This document shows positions 28,129-38,700 of a stretch of 64,000 nt of DNA, piece after piece. The stretch lies in the NCBI GenBank assembly GCA_014801535.1, contig JAAVEA010000007.1, positions 32,162 through 96,161 on the forward strand. Reading direction: 5' to 3'. The notes under the pieces are model-generated. The model had not been told where the DNA came from. It saw nothing but the letters and a program-made list of their open reading frames with translations, and made no database searches. The translations under genes were made by a program, and so were the position numbers. Source of the DNA: Bacteroides sp. (lineage in GTDB: Bacteria > Bacteroidota > Bacteroidia > Bacteroidales > Muribaculaceae). Every line of letters begins with the position of its first letter. Position 1 is the first letter of the stretch.

Positions 28129-29586
28129 GTGGAAACTTTCTTAATAAAAGCTGCGCAGCTTATATTGGCTTTCGCCATTCTTGTAATCATCCATGAGTTC
28201 GGTCATTTTCTTTTTGCCCGCATCTTCGGAGTGAAAGTAGAAAAATTCTATATATTTTTCGATCCCTGGAAAGAGATTTTCAAATGGAAGCCTAAAAAAT
28301 ATTTCGGTTTCTTCGGCAAGACAAAAAGTCTGGAGAAAAAAGAGGATATCAAGGACGAATCTAAAGCCACGTCGGCAACTGAAAACAATAAAAAGTCTTC
28401 GTTTTGGGGAGATACCGAATATGGAATCGGATGGCTGCCCTTGGGAGGATATTGCAAGATCGCCGGCATGATCGACGAATCAATGGATACCGACCAGCTC
28501 AAACAAGAGCCTCAGAAATGGGAGTTCCGCTCAAAACCGGCTTGGCAACGTCTCCTTATAATGATTGCGGGAGTTCTCTTCAATTTCCTTTTGGCTATAC
28601 TTATATATGCAGGGATAGTCTATGCCACCGGGGAGAAATACGTTCCTCTCAGGGAGGCTAAAATGGGTATGGAATTCTCGGGGGAAGCCCGTAAAATAGG
28701 ATTTCATAACGGCGATATTCCCATAATGGCCGATGGCAAGCAGCTTGATAAACCGGCGGAAGCTTTTATGGAGATGATGCAGGCTAAGAATGTGACGGTA
28801 CTTCGCGACGGCAAAGAGGTGAATATAGCAATACCTGAAAAGTTTATTTTCACCATGGAGCAGGAAGCCAAGAGCGACACGGCAGCAATAGCCTTCTTCA
28901 CTTATCGTTTCCCGGCACGTGTAAGTCAGGTTGTGATGGGTGAAGGCGCAGCCAAAGCCGGCATACTTGAAGGGGATCAATTCATAGGTGTCGACACCAT
29001 TGCCACCCCCACCCTACTCTCGTTCCAATCAGCTCTGAAAGGGAGAGATAATCAAAAAGTCGATGTAACAGTAATAAGAAAAAATAATGAAAAGACCGAT
29101 ACGCTCACTCTTCCGGTGCAACTTTCCGGAGCATCAAAGATGGGTATCGGTCTGGAGGTTGACCCATCGGCTTTCTTCAATGCCAAAGAGATACATTATT
29201 CGTTGCTGCAGTCTGTTCCGCGCGGTATAGAGATGGGTACGGATAAACTCACCGCGTATGCCAAATCAATGAAAATGGTATTCACGAAAGAGGGAGCAAA
29301 TTCAATAGGAGGATTCGGTTCGTTAGGTGCGATTTTCCCGGAAAAATGGAATTGGATTGCTTTTTGGAATATCGCCGCATTCCTGTCGGTCGCGCTTGCC
29401 TTTATGAATATCCTCCCTATCCCTGCTCTCGACGGGGGACATGTGCTCTTCCTTTTATATGAAGTAGTGACCGGTAGGAAACCAAGCGATAAATTCCTTG
29501 AATACGCTCAGATAACAGGAATGGTCATACTGATCCTGCTTCTTGTCTATGCCAACGGAATGGATATCGTGAGACTGTTTAAATGA
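28129..29586 (+). CDS. rseP: RseP-type site-2 intramembrane metalloprotease
   Basis: 485 residues from GTG 28129. The zinc site HEFGH lies in the first membrane segment (LVIIHEFGHFLFARIFGV), and the second motif NILPIPALDGGH near the C-terminus completes the M50 active site. A charged Lys/Glu-rich insertion of about 50 residues separates the first helix from GTEY-like WGDTEYGIGWLPLGGYCK. Two PDZ-like regions follow. It cleaves anti-sigma factors or signal peptide remnants within the inner membrane. Located 25 bases after dxr, an order common in many bacteria. Confidence 0.93.
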   Translation: METFLIKAAQLILAFAILVIIHEFGHFLFARIFGVKVEKFYIFFDPWKEIFKWKPKKYFGFFGKTKSLEKKEDIKDESKATSATENNKKSSFWGDTEYGIGWLPLGGYCKIAGMIDESMDTDQLKQEPQKWEFRSKPAWQRLLIMIAGVLFNFLLAILIYAGIVYATGEKYVPLREAKMGMEFSGEARKIGFHNGDIPIMADGKQLDKPAEAFMEMMQAKNVTVLRDGKEVNIAIPEKFIFTMEQEAKSDTAAIAFFTYRFPARVSQVVMGEGAAKAGILEGDQFIGVDTIATPTLLSFQSALKGRDNQKVDVTVIRKNNEKTDTLTLPVQLSGASKMGIGLEVDPSAFFNAKEIHYSLLQSVPRGIEMGTDKLTAYAKSMKMVFTKEGANSIGGFGSLGAIFPEKWNWIAFWNIAAFLSVALAFMNILPIPALDGGHVLFLLYEVVTGRKPSDKFLEYAQITGMVILILLLVYANGMDIVRLFK

Positions 29587-29607
29587 GTTCATTTATAGAT
29601 TTTAATC

Positions 29608-30792
29608 ATGAGTAATAAAATCATAAAATTAAAACCGGGCAAGGAGGAATCACTTCTCCGTCATCATCCATGGGTGTTTTCGGGAGCGATAGCCTCAATG
29701 CCATCAGATATTGAGGAAGGAGAGGAAGTGACGGTTACTGACAATAAAGGAAATGTGCTCGGTGTAGGTCACTATCAGATCGGATCTATCACCGTGCGTA
29801 TTCTTGAATTCGGCAAGGATAGTCTTTCTGACGACTTCTTTGAACGCCGGCTTCGAAGTGCTTTCGCATTACGCCAGACCTTAGGACTGATAAGACCCGA
29901 CAACAATTGCTTCCGCCTTGTGCATGGCGAAGGGGATTTTCTACCCGGATTAGTGGTGGATATATACGGCGATACGGCTGTGGTGCAGGCTCATTCTCCG
30001 GGAATGCATTTCGCAAGGAGAAAAGTGGCTGATGCACTTACCTTAATTCCTGAGGCAAGAATCAGAAACGTATATTATAAATCCGAGACAACTCTACCCT
30101 ATAAGGCTCACCTTGATCCCGAGAATGAGTATCTTATCGGCAGCTACGACGGTAATATTGCCATTGAGAACGGACTTCAATTCAATATCGACTGGCTGAA
30201 GGGACAGAAAACAGGATTCTTTGTGGACCAAAGGGAGAACAGGGCTTTACTCGAAAAATTTTCAAAAGGACGTAAAGTTCTCAACATGTTCTGCTACACC
30301 GGAGGATTCTCAGTCTACGCAATGCGCGGCGGGGCTCTCTCCGTTGATTCAGTGGATTCCTCTTCTAAAGCAGTGGCATTGACCGATGCAAATATTGACC
30401 TGAATTTCCCCGGCGATCCGAGACATCACACCCATGATACCGATGCATTCAAGTTTCTGACTGATATGAAGAAAGATGAATATGATCTGATTATTCTTGA
30501 TCCGCCGGCCTTTGCAAAACACCGGTCGGCCATAAAAAACGGATTGATCGGCTATCGGAAACTTAACGGAAAAGCCTTCGACAAAATAAAATCGGGAGGA
30601 ATTCTCTTCACGTTCTCTTGTTCTCAGGCAATCACTAAAGAGATGTTCCGTCTGGCAGTATTCAGCGCGGCTGCGAAATCGGGAAGAAAAGTAAGAATAC
30701 TTCATCAGCTCTCTCAACCGGCGGATCATCCTGTAGACATCTCTCATCCGGAAGGGGAATATCTGAAAGGACTTGTCCTATATGTGGAATAA
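29608..30792 (+). CDS. rlmI: class I SAM-dependent 23S rRNA cytosine methyltransferase, RlmI-like
   Basis: 394 residues. A PUA RNA-binding domain (residues 1-75; LLRHHPWVFSGAI) precedes an RlmI-type middle domain and a Rossmann methyltransferase with KTGFFVDQRENRALL, VLNMFCYTGGFSVYA (SAM loop), ILDPPAFAK (motif IV) and FTFSCSQAI (motif VI). E. coli RlmI makes m5C1962 of 23S rRNA, and close relatives have other targets, so position is inferred. It sits 21 bases after rseP and probably shares its transcript. Confidence 0.88.
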   Translation: MSNKIIKLKPGKEESLLRHHPWVFSGAIASMPSDIEEGEEVTVTDNKGNVLGVGHYQIGSITVRILEFGKDSLSDDFFERRLRSAFALRQTLGLIRPDNNCFRLVHGEGDFLPGLVVDIYGDTAVVQAHSPGMHFARRKVADALTLIPEARIRNVYYKSETTLPYKAHLDPENEYLIGSYDGNIAIENGLQFNIDWLKGQKTGFFVDQRENRALLEKFSKGRKVLNMFCYTGGFSVYAMRGGALSVDSVDSSSKAVALTDANIDLNFPGDPRHHTHDTDAFKFLTDMKKDEYDLIILDPPAFAKHRSAIKNGLIGYRKLNGKAFDKIKSGGILFTFSCSQAITKEMFRLAVFSAAAKSGRKVRILHQLSQPADHPVDISHPEGEYLKGLVLYVE

Positions 30793-30817
30793 TCCTTAAC
30801 ACTCTTATAAGTAAGCG

Positions 30818-30860
30818 TTCAAAATTAATTTACATTATAGTTTAATTTTGAATACTTTAC
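30818..30860 (+). promoter_or_regulatory. inverted repeat and -7-like element upstream of the M49 peptidase
   Basis: TTCAAAATTAA (30818-30828) and TTAATTTTGAA (30842-30852) form an 11-bp dyad with a 13-base loop. The right arm contains TAATTTTG (30843-30850), a perfect -7 element, but there is no -33 match at the usual distance. The promoter may therefore need an activator. Confidence 0.4.
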
Positions 30861-30887
30861 TATCCATAATAACTTTTAACCATAAAA

Positions 30888-32933
30888 ATGAAAAGACTAA
30901 TCCCAACACTAATTCTCGGAACAATGGCAACATTGAATTCAGAAGCTGTGGTAGACAAAAACTTCAACTATCATGTGGATCGTTTCGCCGACATCGAAGT
31001 GCTTCGTTATGAAGTGCCGGAATACGATCGCCTTACCCTTAATCAGAAAAAGATGCTCTACTACCTGTCGCAGGCAGCTCAGATGGGTCGTGACATCCTC
31101 TGGGACCAGAACGGCAAGTATAATCTCCAGATACGTCAGTTGCTCGAAAAAATCTACACCGGTTATAACGGCGACCGCGATTCAAAAGAATTCAAGGCTT
31201 TTGAAAAATATCTGAAACAGGTTTGGTTTGGCAATGGCATTCACCACCACTACTCTACCGACAAATTCACTCCCGAGTTTTCCAGATCGTTCTTTGAAGC
31301 TGAGGTGGCAAAACTTTCCGACCAAGATCTACCCCTTGCCTCAGGTGAAACCCGCGAGATGATGTTGCAGACGCTTATTCCCGTTATCTTCGACCCGACG
31401 GTGATGGCCAAGCGGGTTAATCAGGACGGCACGCAAGATGTAGTTGCAACCTCTGCGAGCAATCTCTATGGCGACGGTGTGACACAGGCGGAAGTGGAGG
31501 CTTTCTATGCCGCTATGAAAAATCCTAACGACGAAACACCCGTTTCGTATGGTCTCAATGCGAAGGTGGTGAAGGAAGACGGCAAGCTCAAGGAGGAGAA
31601 ATATCATCTTACCGGCCTTTACGGACCCGCCATCTCAGAAATAATATATTGGCTCGACATGGCCAAGAACGTGGCTGAGAATGATGCTCAGAAAGCATAT
31701 ATCACAAAACTCATCGACTACTACATCACAGGCGACCTCCGCCTTTTCGATGAATACTCAATATTATGGGCAGAGGATACAAAGTCTGACATCGATTTCG
31801 TAAATGGTTTTATCGAAAGCTACGGAGACCCGTTGGGCATGACCGGTTCATGGGAATCTTACGTAAACTTCAAAAATACAGCCTCCTCAGAGCGCACTGA
31901 AAAAATATCAAGCAATGCGCAGTGGTTTGAAGACCGTTCACCGGTAGATCCCCGATTCCGTAAAGACAAAGTTAAAGGTGTGTCGGCCAAAGTTATCACG
32001 GCTGCGATGCTCGCCGGTGATGCTTTCCCATCTACGGCAATCGGTATCAACCTTCCCAACTCCAACTGGATCCGCGCTCAGCACGGCTCCAAATCCGTCA
32101 CCCTTGAGAATATAACAGAGGCTTACGACATGGCTTCTCACGGCAACGGTTTCAACGAAGAGTTTGTAATCGACGAACCCACGAAGAAAATACTTGAAGA
32201 CTATCTTTATATAACCGATATGCTTCATACAGACCTTCATGAGTGTCTCGGTCATGCTTCAGGCCGTCTGCTCCCCGGTGTGGATCAGGATGCGCTTAAG
32301 GAAAACGGTTCGGCTCTTGAGGAGGCCCGCGCCGACCTTTTCGCTCTTTATTATGTGGCAGACCCGAAACTTCTCGAACTCGGAATCCTTGACAATCCTG
32401 ACGCATATCAGGCCGAATATTACAAATATATGCTTAACGGTCTGATGACTCAGCTCAACCGTATTGAGCCGGGTAATGACATTGAGGAAGCTCACATGCG
32501 TAACCGTCAGCTTGTTGCAAAATGGGTGCTCGAGAAAGGTCGTAAAAAAGGCAAGGGGGGCAAAGACGTGGTTGAATTGATCAAGAAAAACGGTAAAACT
32601 TTCGTAAAGATCAACGACTATCCCAAGATGCGTGAGCTTTTCGGTAATCTCCTTGCTGAAATTCAGAGAATAAAGAGTGAAGGTGACTATAAAGCCGGAA
32701 ACGACCTTATACAGAAATATGCCGTAAAGGTTGATCCTAAGATTCATAAGGAGGTTCTTGATCGTTTCTCCAAACTTGATATACCGCCATACCGAGGTTT
32801 CATCAATCCGGTTTACACTCCGGTATATGATAATGCAGGAGAAATTACGGATATTACAATATCCTATCCGGAGAACTATACTCAGCAGATGCTTCGTCTT
32901 TCCCGTGATTACTCTCCTCTCACAAAGAAATGA
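30888..32933 (+). CDS. dipeptidyl-peptidase III-like M49 metallopeptidase
   Basis: 681 residues. Family M49 zinc motif HEXXGH is present as HECLGHASGRL (about residue 452), and the second-ligand motif EEARADLFALYYVAD follows about 50 residues later. A short signal-like start (MKRLIPTLILGTMATLNSEA) suggests export to the periplasm, whereas many DPP III enzymes are cytosolic. It should remove dipeptides from the N-termini of short peptides. The stop overlaps the next start (ATGA). Confidence 0.9.
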   Translation: MKRLIPTLILGTMATLNSEAVVDKNFNYHVDRFADIEVLRYEVPEYDRLTLNQKKMLYYLSQAAQMGRDILWDQNGKYNLQIRQLLEKIYTGYNGDRDSKEFKAFEKYLKQVWFGNGIHHHYSTDKFTPEFSRSFFEAEVAKLSDQDLPLASGETREMMLQTLIPVIFDPTVMAKRVNQDGTQDVVATSASNLYGDGVTQAEVEAFYAAMKNPNDETPVSYGLNAKVVKEDGKLKEEKYHLTGLYGPAISEIIYWLDMAKNVAENDAQKAYITKLIDYYITGDLRLFDEYSILWAEDTKSDIDFVNGFIESYGDPLGMTGSWESYVNFKNTASSERTEKISSNAQWFEDRSPVDPRFRKDKVKGVSAKVITAAMLAGDAFPSTAIGINLPNSNWIRAQHGSKSVTLENITEAYDMASHGNGFNEEFVIDEPTKKILEDYLYITDMLHTDLHECLGHASGRLLPGVDQDALKENGSALEEARADLFALYYVADPKLLELGILDNPDAYQAEYYKYMLNGLMTQLNRIEPGNDIEEAHMRNRQLVAKWVLEKGRKKGKGGKDVVELIKKNGKTFVKINDYPKMRELFGNLLAEIQRIKSEGDYKAGNDLIQKYAVKVDPKIHKEVLDRFSKLDIPPYRGFINPVYTPVYDNAGEITDITISYPENYTQQMLRLSRDYSPLTKK

Positions 32934-33346
32934 ACGGCACGATCAAACAGATAAAACAGACTTTTTTCGCTTTCCGCAACGGCATCCTCGCTGATGCCTT
33001 GCGGAAGCAGACACCCTACGAGATCGTTTTCGGACTTCAGGTTCCTCAGATAGCTGAAATAGCACGCTCATTGAAACCGTCGATGGAACTCGCCGATGCT
33101 CTCTGGCATGATTCCAAGGTGAGAGAATCGCGTCTTTTAGCCACATATCTTTACCCCATTGAAGAAGTAGATCTGGAAAAAGCAATTAAGCTTGCTTCTG
33201 AGATCAACACAGTGGAAGAAGCCGATATGCTGGCTTTCAGATTATTAAAGCGGCTCCCCTTTGCAACATCTCTCTTGAATGCAATGGAAAGCCGTGATGA
33301 TATCTCAGATTATATGAAGAAAACGCTTAGGAATCACTTGAGCTGA
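32930..33346 (+). CDS. AlkD-like HEAT-repeat protein
   Basis: 138 residues, helical, with the AlkD/ALK pattern VFGLQVPQIAEIARSLKPS and LADALWHDSKVRESRLLATYL. AlkD-type DNA glycosylases remove alkylated bases, but full-length AlkD is about 230 residues. This protein lacks much of the C-terminal repeats, so enzymatic activity is uncertain. The start overlaps the M49 gene stop. The 3' end overlaps the convergent lipoprotein gene by 13 bases. Confidence 0.65.
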   Translation: MNGTIKQIKQTFFAFRNGILADALRKQTPYEIVFGLQVPQIAEIARSLKPSMELADALWHDSKVRESRLLATYLYPIEEVDLEKAIKLASEINTVEEADMLAFRLLKRLPFATSLLNAMESRDDISDYMKKTLRNHLS

Positions 33347-34053
33347 CCTTCATCTGAAGGCGTTTCTTTCTCCCTCTCATTATATTTATAGGAGACAAGT
33401 TCTTTCCATTTGTGGAAAGTGCTTGTCTTTTCTTCTGTGTCGGTCTCTATAAACTCCCTGCTCATTGAAGCTGAGCGCATCACCCAATTCCCTTCACGGT
33501 CATATTCGTATCCGAAATAAGTTATGTCTGCCTTTGCAGTGCCTTGCGGACCCGATTCTATTATTTCGGCCTTTAATGGGAACGAATTTTCATTTAATTC
33601 GGTGTATGTGAGTTCCCAGGAAGTGCCATCTTCATAATTCATGGAATAGGAATAGTAAATACCCTCCTCATTCTGTTTGGGATAAAGTCCCTTGAGCGAA
33701 CCTGTAAAATTCCCCAGCGTATCAAACGTAAGCTCCATAGTAGGGATCGGATAGACCACCTCGGCACCATGCCGCATGGCAGAACGCTCAGCCACATCTC
33801 CCCTGATTGCAAAACTTTTTAAATCCGCAGAAAAATAAGTTCTTACTGAATCGGGTGTCTCCGCCACGGTATCTGCAACAATTGTATCCATTTTCGGTGA
33901 ATCCACTTCTCCTTTATCCTCTTTGGGCTTATGGCTACACGACACCATCGCCGCCCCCGTCAGAAGAAGAGTAAAAGCAGAGATTACTACCAATACTCCT
34001 TTTTTATTATAACATCCGGTATTTCTTATACTATTACTATGCATATCTGACAT
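33334..34053 (-). CDS. uncharacterised lipoprotein
   Basis: 239 residues at most. A hydrophobic stretch VLVVISAFTLLLTGAAMVSC ends in a lipobox Cys, so the protein is likely anchored to a membrane. The first 18 residues before Lys-Lys may not be translated; GTG 33996 (VLVVIS) is another possible start, and the choice is open. The mature part is beta-rich with repeated FDTLGNF, YYSYSMNYEDG and YFGYEYDREGNW, reminiscent of RHS/YD-type or toxin-immunity lipoproteins. No domain recognised. It stands alone, convergent with the AlkD-like gene. Confidence 0.7.
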   Translation of the reverse strand: MSDMHSNSIRNTGCYNKKGVLVVISAFTLLLTGAAMVSCSHKPKEDKGEVDSPKMDTIVADTVAETPDSVRTYFSADLKSFAIRGDVAERSAMRHGAEVVYPIPTMELTFDTLGNFTGSLKGLYPKQNEEGIYYSYSMNYEDGTSWELTYTELNENSFPLKAEIIESGPQGTAKADITYFGYEYDREGNWVMRSASMSREFIETDTEEKTSTFHKWKELVSYKYNEREKETPSDEGQLK

Positions 34054-34316
34054 TTCAAAAATCCTTTCACGAAATTAATAAAAATCAATCATCTTTACAA
34101 ACATCTTGGGAACACGTCGAGAAGAATAGACCGAAAACAGACTGTTAACAAATGTTGTTTAAGATTAAACTCGTTAAAATAACCTCCCCCATGCCAACCA
34201 TCATGTTGCATTGTGCGTTTAATAGATACAAAGCAATATGGATACGACGTTTAAAGTTTCGTGAGAAAAGTTGAATGTCATTAGTTTAGTTAGATATAGT
34301 TTATAGTGGAATCGTC

Positions 34317-34353
34317 GACGGTCTTGCATGGAAATGCAGGACCGTCTTTTTTT
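34317..34353 (+). terminator. orphan plus-strand intrinsic terminator
   Basis: GACGGTCTTGCAT, loop GGAA and ATGCAGGACCGTC make a near-perfect stem followed by TTTTTTT. No protein gene ends before it on the plus strand. It may close a small RNA within about 34060-34316, or protect against read-through. No consensus promoter was found for such an RNA. Confidence 0.7.
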
Positions 34354-34360
34354 ATGCAAT

Positions 34361-35229
34361 TTAGGCTCCATCCACTAAAATTTCTTAATGACAGGGCGAC
34401 GGATTTTTCGGGTATTTTCTTTCATCTTTGAAGGAGCAGCCTTTCGGCTGTGACTGAAAAGATGAAAGAAAAGACCCAAAAAGACGCCGGGCAAAAGGTA
34501 ATTTCCTTACAGATTCTGTTTTTAACAGTCTGTGCATGGCACTTTGGGGGACACAATCAACTGTGCATCCCCTTTTCTATTGTTTTTCCTAAAACAGAGG
34601 TTCCACTATTTGAAGTATCTCAACATGAAGGCCATCATGCAGGTATAAGCCATGTGGGTCACCGTATGAAGATACTTCTCATAATTCTTCATAATCCTGC
34701 GTGTGCCTGTAAACCATGAGATTGTCCTTTCCACTACCCGTCGACCGTCAATAGGAAGAAAGTTCGAGGCACCGAAATCGGATTTCACTGCCTCAAGTCT
34801 CAGATGAGGATGTAATATCTGTATGTCCTCTGCCACTCCCTGGTAGCCTTGATCAGCCTTTATTGGAAGTGGGGCAGGTCCGTTGGATAAGACATAGTTA
34901 TGAATTTAAGAAAACCACATTAAGGGATGCAAGGCAAATCTCATTCCGGATTTTATTAACGCCCCATTATTTTACATTTATTCACAATCTTACCTATAAG
35001 ACCTCTTAAAAAGATTAACAGTGCGGGGAAAGAACGGAATTAAGAATGAAGCAAGAGGAATAACCACAATGTGAATATGGAGAAAAAGTTACCTCCCGTC
35101 TCGCAGCTGCACCCCGTCTATCGCTCTTTGATTCAGTTGCATAGCCCGCTATGCGCCTGAATCCGCAGAGCAATATCCGGGGCACATCTGCGACCCTGGC
35201 ATAAAGAAATTTTAGTAGATGGAGCCTAA
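34361..35229. mobile_element. decayed insertion element with long terminal inverted repeats
   Basis: The ends 34361-34396 and 35194-35229 are inverted copies of a 36-bp sequence starting TTAGGCTCCATC and matching at 33 positions. Inside are the tail of a transposase (34606-34905) and, about 72 bases from each end, a long hairpin: left about 34396-34484, right about 35096-35196. The middle is too short for a full transposase, so the element is internally deleted and needs help to move. The 300 bases between fragment and right hairpin show no gene. Confidence 0.75.
34606..34905 (-). pseudogene. C-terminal fragment of an IS5/IS4-type DDE transposase
   Basis: An open stretch of 99 codons with no plausible start, closed upstream by an in-frame TAA. 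The translation reads PLPIKADQGYQG, then RRVVERTISWFTGTRRI and MKNYEKYL. This is the DQGY segment and the VERTxxWxxxxRR tail with the catalytic Glu, found in DDE transposases. The N-terminal two thirds with the first two catalytic Asp residues are gone, so it cannot be active. Confidence 0.85.
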
Positions 35230-35232
35230 AAT

Positions 35233-35263
35233 TTTGCATTTAACATTTAAATGGCTATTTTTG
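35233..35263 (+). promoter_or_regulatory. promoter for the vanZ-tamB-tamL operon
   Basis: TTTG (35233-35236), 19 bases, TATTTTTG (35256-35263), exact consensus, about 45 bases before the vanZ-like ATG. The -33 box begins only 4 bases outside the decayed element's right terminal repeat. Confidence 0.7.
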
Positions 35264-35307
35264 CAGTTATTTAGAGATCGTCATATCGCGCGAGGAAACA
35301 AACGTTA

Positions 35308-35709
35308 ATGAACAGCCGAATCAAAAGAATAATTCAGACGCTTCCACCATGGATCTTTACAGGCTTAACCCTGATTATCATATTGTGGCTTACGCTTAGT
35401 CCTCGGCCTTTTGGATCGTTGCATACCCCGTTCTTCCCCGGAGCCGACAAACTGGCACATGCACTGATGTTCGGTTTTCTTGTGGCTATGATGGCTCTCG
35501 ACAAAACACGGAAGTTAAATTTTCATAGACTTTCCTCCATATATATGATATGCTGTGCCAGTTTCGCCTCTCTGCTTGGTGTGGGCATAGAATATCTGCA
35601 GGAAGCGCTTCAAACAGGGCGCGAATTTGAATATCTTGATATGGCAGCCGATAGTTGCGGTGCTTTTGCAGTGGCTTTTATCTGGCTTTTATTGCAACCT
35701 GAACTATGA
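35308..35709 (+). CDS. VanZ-family small membrane protein
   Basis: 133 residues with about four membrane helices. VanZ-family marks are FFPGADKLAHALMFGFLVAM (acidic-Lys-His near helix 2), GIEYLQEALQTGREFEYLDMAADSCGA (Glu-Gln and Asp-x-x-Ala-x-x-x-Gly). VanZ in enterococci lowers teicoplanin sensitivity. The role in Gram-negative relatives is unknown. The stop overlaps the tamB start by 4 bases (ATGA), so it is coupled to outer-membrane assembly genes. Confidence 0.85.
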   Translation: MNSRIKRIIQTLPPWIFTGLTLIIILWLTLSPRPFGSLHTPFFPGADKLAHALMFGFLVAMMALDKTRKLNFHRLSSIYMICCASFASLLGVGIEYLQEALQTGREFEYLDMAADSCGAFAVAFIWLLLQPEL

Positions 35710-38700
35710 TTAAAGATAGCGATAATAATCTCGATTCCACCGGAGAGACAAATAATAGCAATGAAACCGGTCTTCACCTTTCTGATGAATCCATAAATAG
35801 TAAGAAAGAAAGTGGAGATCCGGATTCCGAAGAGAATCTTTCTGAGAAGAATGAGGCTGGAGAGAACGATAAGGAGAAGCCTAAGAAAAAACATTTCATC
35901 AGACCGAAGTGGCTGAGGGTTGTGCTTAGGGTTATTCTTTGCATTATTATTTTTATACTCCTTATACCTGTGTTGCTCTATGTGCCCCCTGTGCAGACTT
36001 TCTTAAAGAACGTTGCGTGCGATATCGTCTATGATTCCACAGGGATGAAGATCTCCATCGACAGTTTCAGACTTCGATGGCCTTTGGATGTGGAACTCGA
36101 CAATGTGCTTGTTATAGATGCCAATAAAGACACTATGGTCAATGCCCGTCAGGTCATAGCAGATGTGAAGCTTCAGCCTTTGCTTGATCTTGACGTGAAG
36201 CTCAATCGCCTGAAACTCGTAGATGGCGATTACCGAATGATTTCTCCCGATTCTTCGATGATTCTTAGAGTACATGCCGGATTGCTCGATGTTGACTCAA
36301 AAAGTTCTGCAAATATTCGCACGTCGGAAATTCTTCTCAACAAGGCTTATCTCAAGGACGGAGACCTTAAATTGTATATGAACGTATGGAAGCAGAAACC
36401 AACTCCTCCCGACAGCACCGCTTCCACCCCATTTATTATCAAGGCCAACGATCTTCATCTTGAGAATTTCACATTCGGGATGTCGATGCTTCCTACAATC
36501 GACACATTGCGTCTGGCGGTCAACGATCTGCGTCTTAAAGGCGGTGTGATCGACCTTGGCGAAAACAGCGTGAAATGGAATCTTGCTTCCGTAAATGGAG
36601 GTGAGGCAACTTACCTCACCCCTACTCCGGAATGGGTGGCCCAGCATCCGGCGCCTCCCCCATTGCCATCGACCGGCCCACCTATGAGAATTATGGGTGA
36701 TTCAATAAGTCTTTCCGACTTTAAGGCACTGTATGCAACAAAAGGGGCTAAACCTGCAGCCGGATTCGATCCATCATACATTCAGGTATCTGACGTGGTA
36801 ATCGGTATGAAAGATTTTTATAACGAGTCATCAACCGTGCGCCTCCCCATTACACGGCTTGAAGCTCAGGAACGAAGCGGCCTGCGGATACTTGATGGTT
36901 CAGGAACCGTAGGAGTGGATTCAATCGGACTCACTCTCGACAACCTCGCCGTAAAAACTCTTTATTCGTCTTTGAGAGCCTCTGCCGATGTGCCATTCGC
37001 CATGATGGAAATGAAGCCCGATGCTCAGACCTCTGTCACAGCACAGGCAAGCATCGGTCTGCCGGATGTTGATGCGTTCATGCCGGCCTTGAAGGCATAT
37101 ACCTCCAAAATTCCGGCGCGAAATCCGCTCGAGTTCGATCTGAAGGCGGAAGGCTCTCTTTCTGATGTTGAGATAAGTCGTTTCGACGCAAGTCTTCGGG
37201 AAGTGTTGGAAATAAAAGCCAAGGGATATGCAAAGAACCCGATGGATATAAAGAAGCTGAAAGCTTTCCTCGATTTTGATGGAAGTCTATCAAACCCCGC
37301 GTTAATCGGGAAATTTGTAGGTACGGGAGGCATAAAGATCCCCACTTTCACAATCAAGGGAACTGCCTCTGCCGACCGCGACACCTATGGAGCCGATTTC
37401 AAGCTGTTAAGCTCGGCGGGCGATGTAGCAGCCGATGGCCGTGTATCTCTCAATGCTGAAAGATATAATGTAGATGCCACACTCAGCCGTGTAAACGTGG
37501 CTCAGTTCGCGCCCGACCTCGGCATAGGAAAAGTATCGGGCCACATCAAAGCGGATGGCGCCGGATTCAATCCTGTAAACGGGAAAGCAACTACAAACGC
37601 AAATCTGTTAATATCTGCCATTGAATATAATAAACGGCTTTTCAATGACATCCGTGCCGACATTGCTCTGCGCCCGGATGGTAATTTCGACATTACGGCC
37701 TCTTCTCCCAATGCCGGACTCGACTTCGACATCACAGGAAGTGGCTCGGTTCATCCCGACAACTATACCTTCGATATCAGTGCGGATATAAGAGATCTCG
37801 ACCTTCGTCAGATAGGATTGACCGACAGTGTCAATAACGGCTACGGAACTATTTATCTTACGGGAACGGCAAGTCCTGAGAAATGGTTATATGACGCTCG
37901 CCTTGACCTGTCTGATTTTAAATGGAACATTCCCGGACAGACCATTGCAATTCCGGGAGAGGCATATGCTGAAATCGTAGCAACACATGATAATACGGAG
38001 ATTCATATTGATTCTGACCTTACATATCTTGATTTTGAGAGTGCGGAAGGGTTGAAGAATATAATAGACCGCTTCACTAATGTCTCGGATATTGTAATGA
38101 AACAGGTGGAGCAACGCAATCTCGCTGTTGACTCAATAAGCAATCTGCTTCCTCCGTTTAATCTGACAATGCGTGCGTCAGGAAAGGGATTGCTCAACCA
38201 ATTCCTCAGCACTTATGAAATGAGTCTTGACACCCTTCATGCACAGATCACCCATGATTCCCTGCTTAAGGGAGACATCGGCGCAACACGTTTCAAATCG
38301 GAGTCTATCAGTCTCGACACTCTTACTCTCTCTCTTAACCAGCGCCGTAATCTGCTTGATTACAAAATTCATCTTGGAAACCGCCCGGGCACTCTCGATG
38401 AATTTGCAAAGGTGAACCTTAACGGTTATCTCGGACAGAATCGTCTGGCAGCATCTCTGTCACAGCAGAACATTAAAGGTGAAACCGGATACCGAATCGG
38501 TCTTACGGCCGCCATGATGGATAGTACGGTCTCCATTCACTTCACACCATTGAAGTCGACCATAGCCTACATGCCGTGGACTTTCAACAACGACAACTTT
38601 ATCGATTGCAATATCTTCAACCGCAGAATAGATGCGAATCTGATTGCTTCAAGTGCGGAAAGTTCGATAATGCTCCGCACGGAACCATTGCCCGATGGAG

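Noticed and set aside
34450..34719. 89-codon plus-strand frame across the decayed element
   Set aside because: It is antisense to the transposase fragment and includes the hairpin arm; no protein features.
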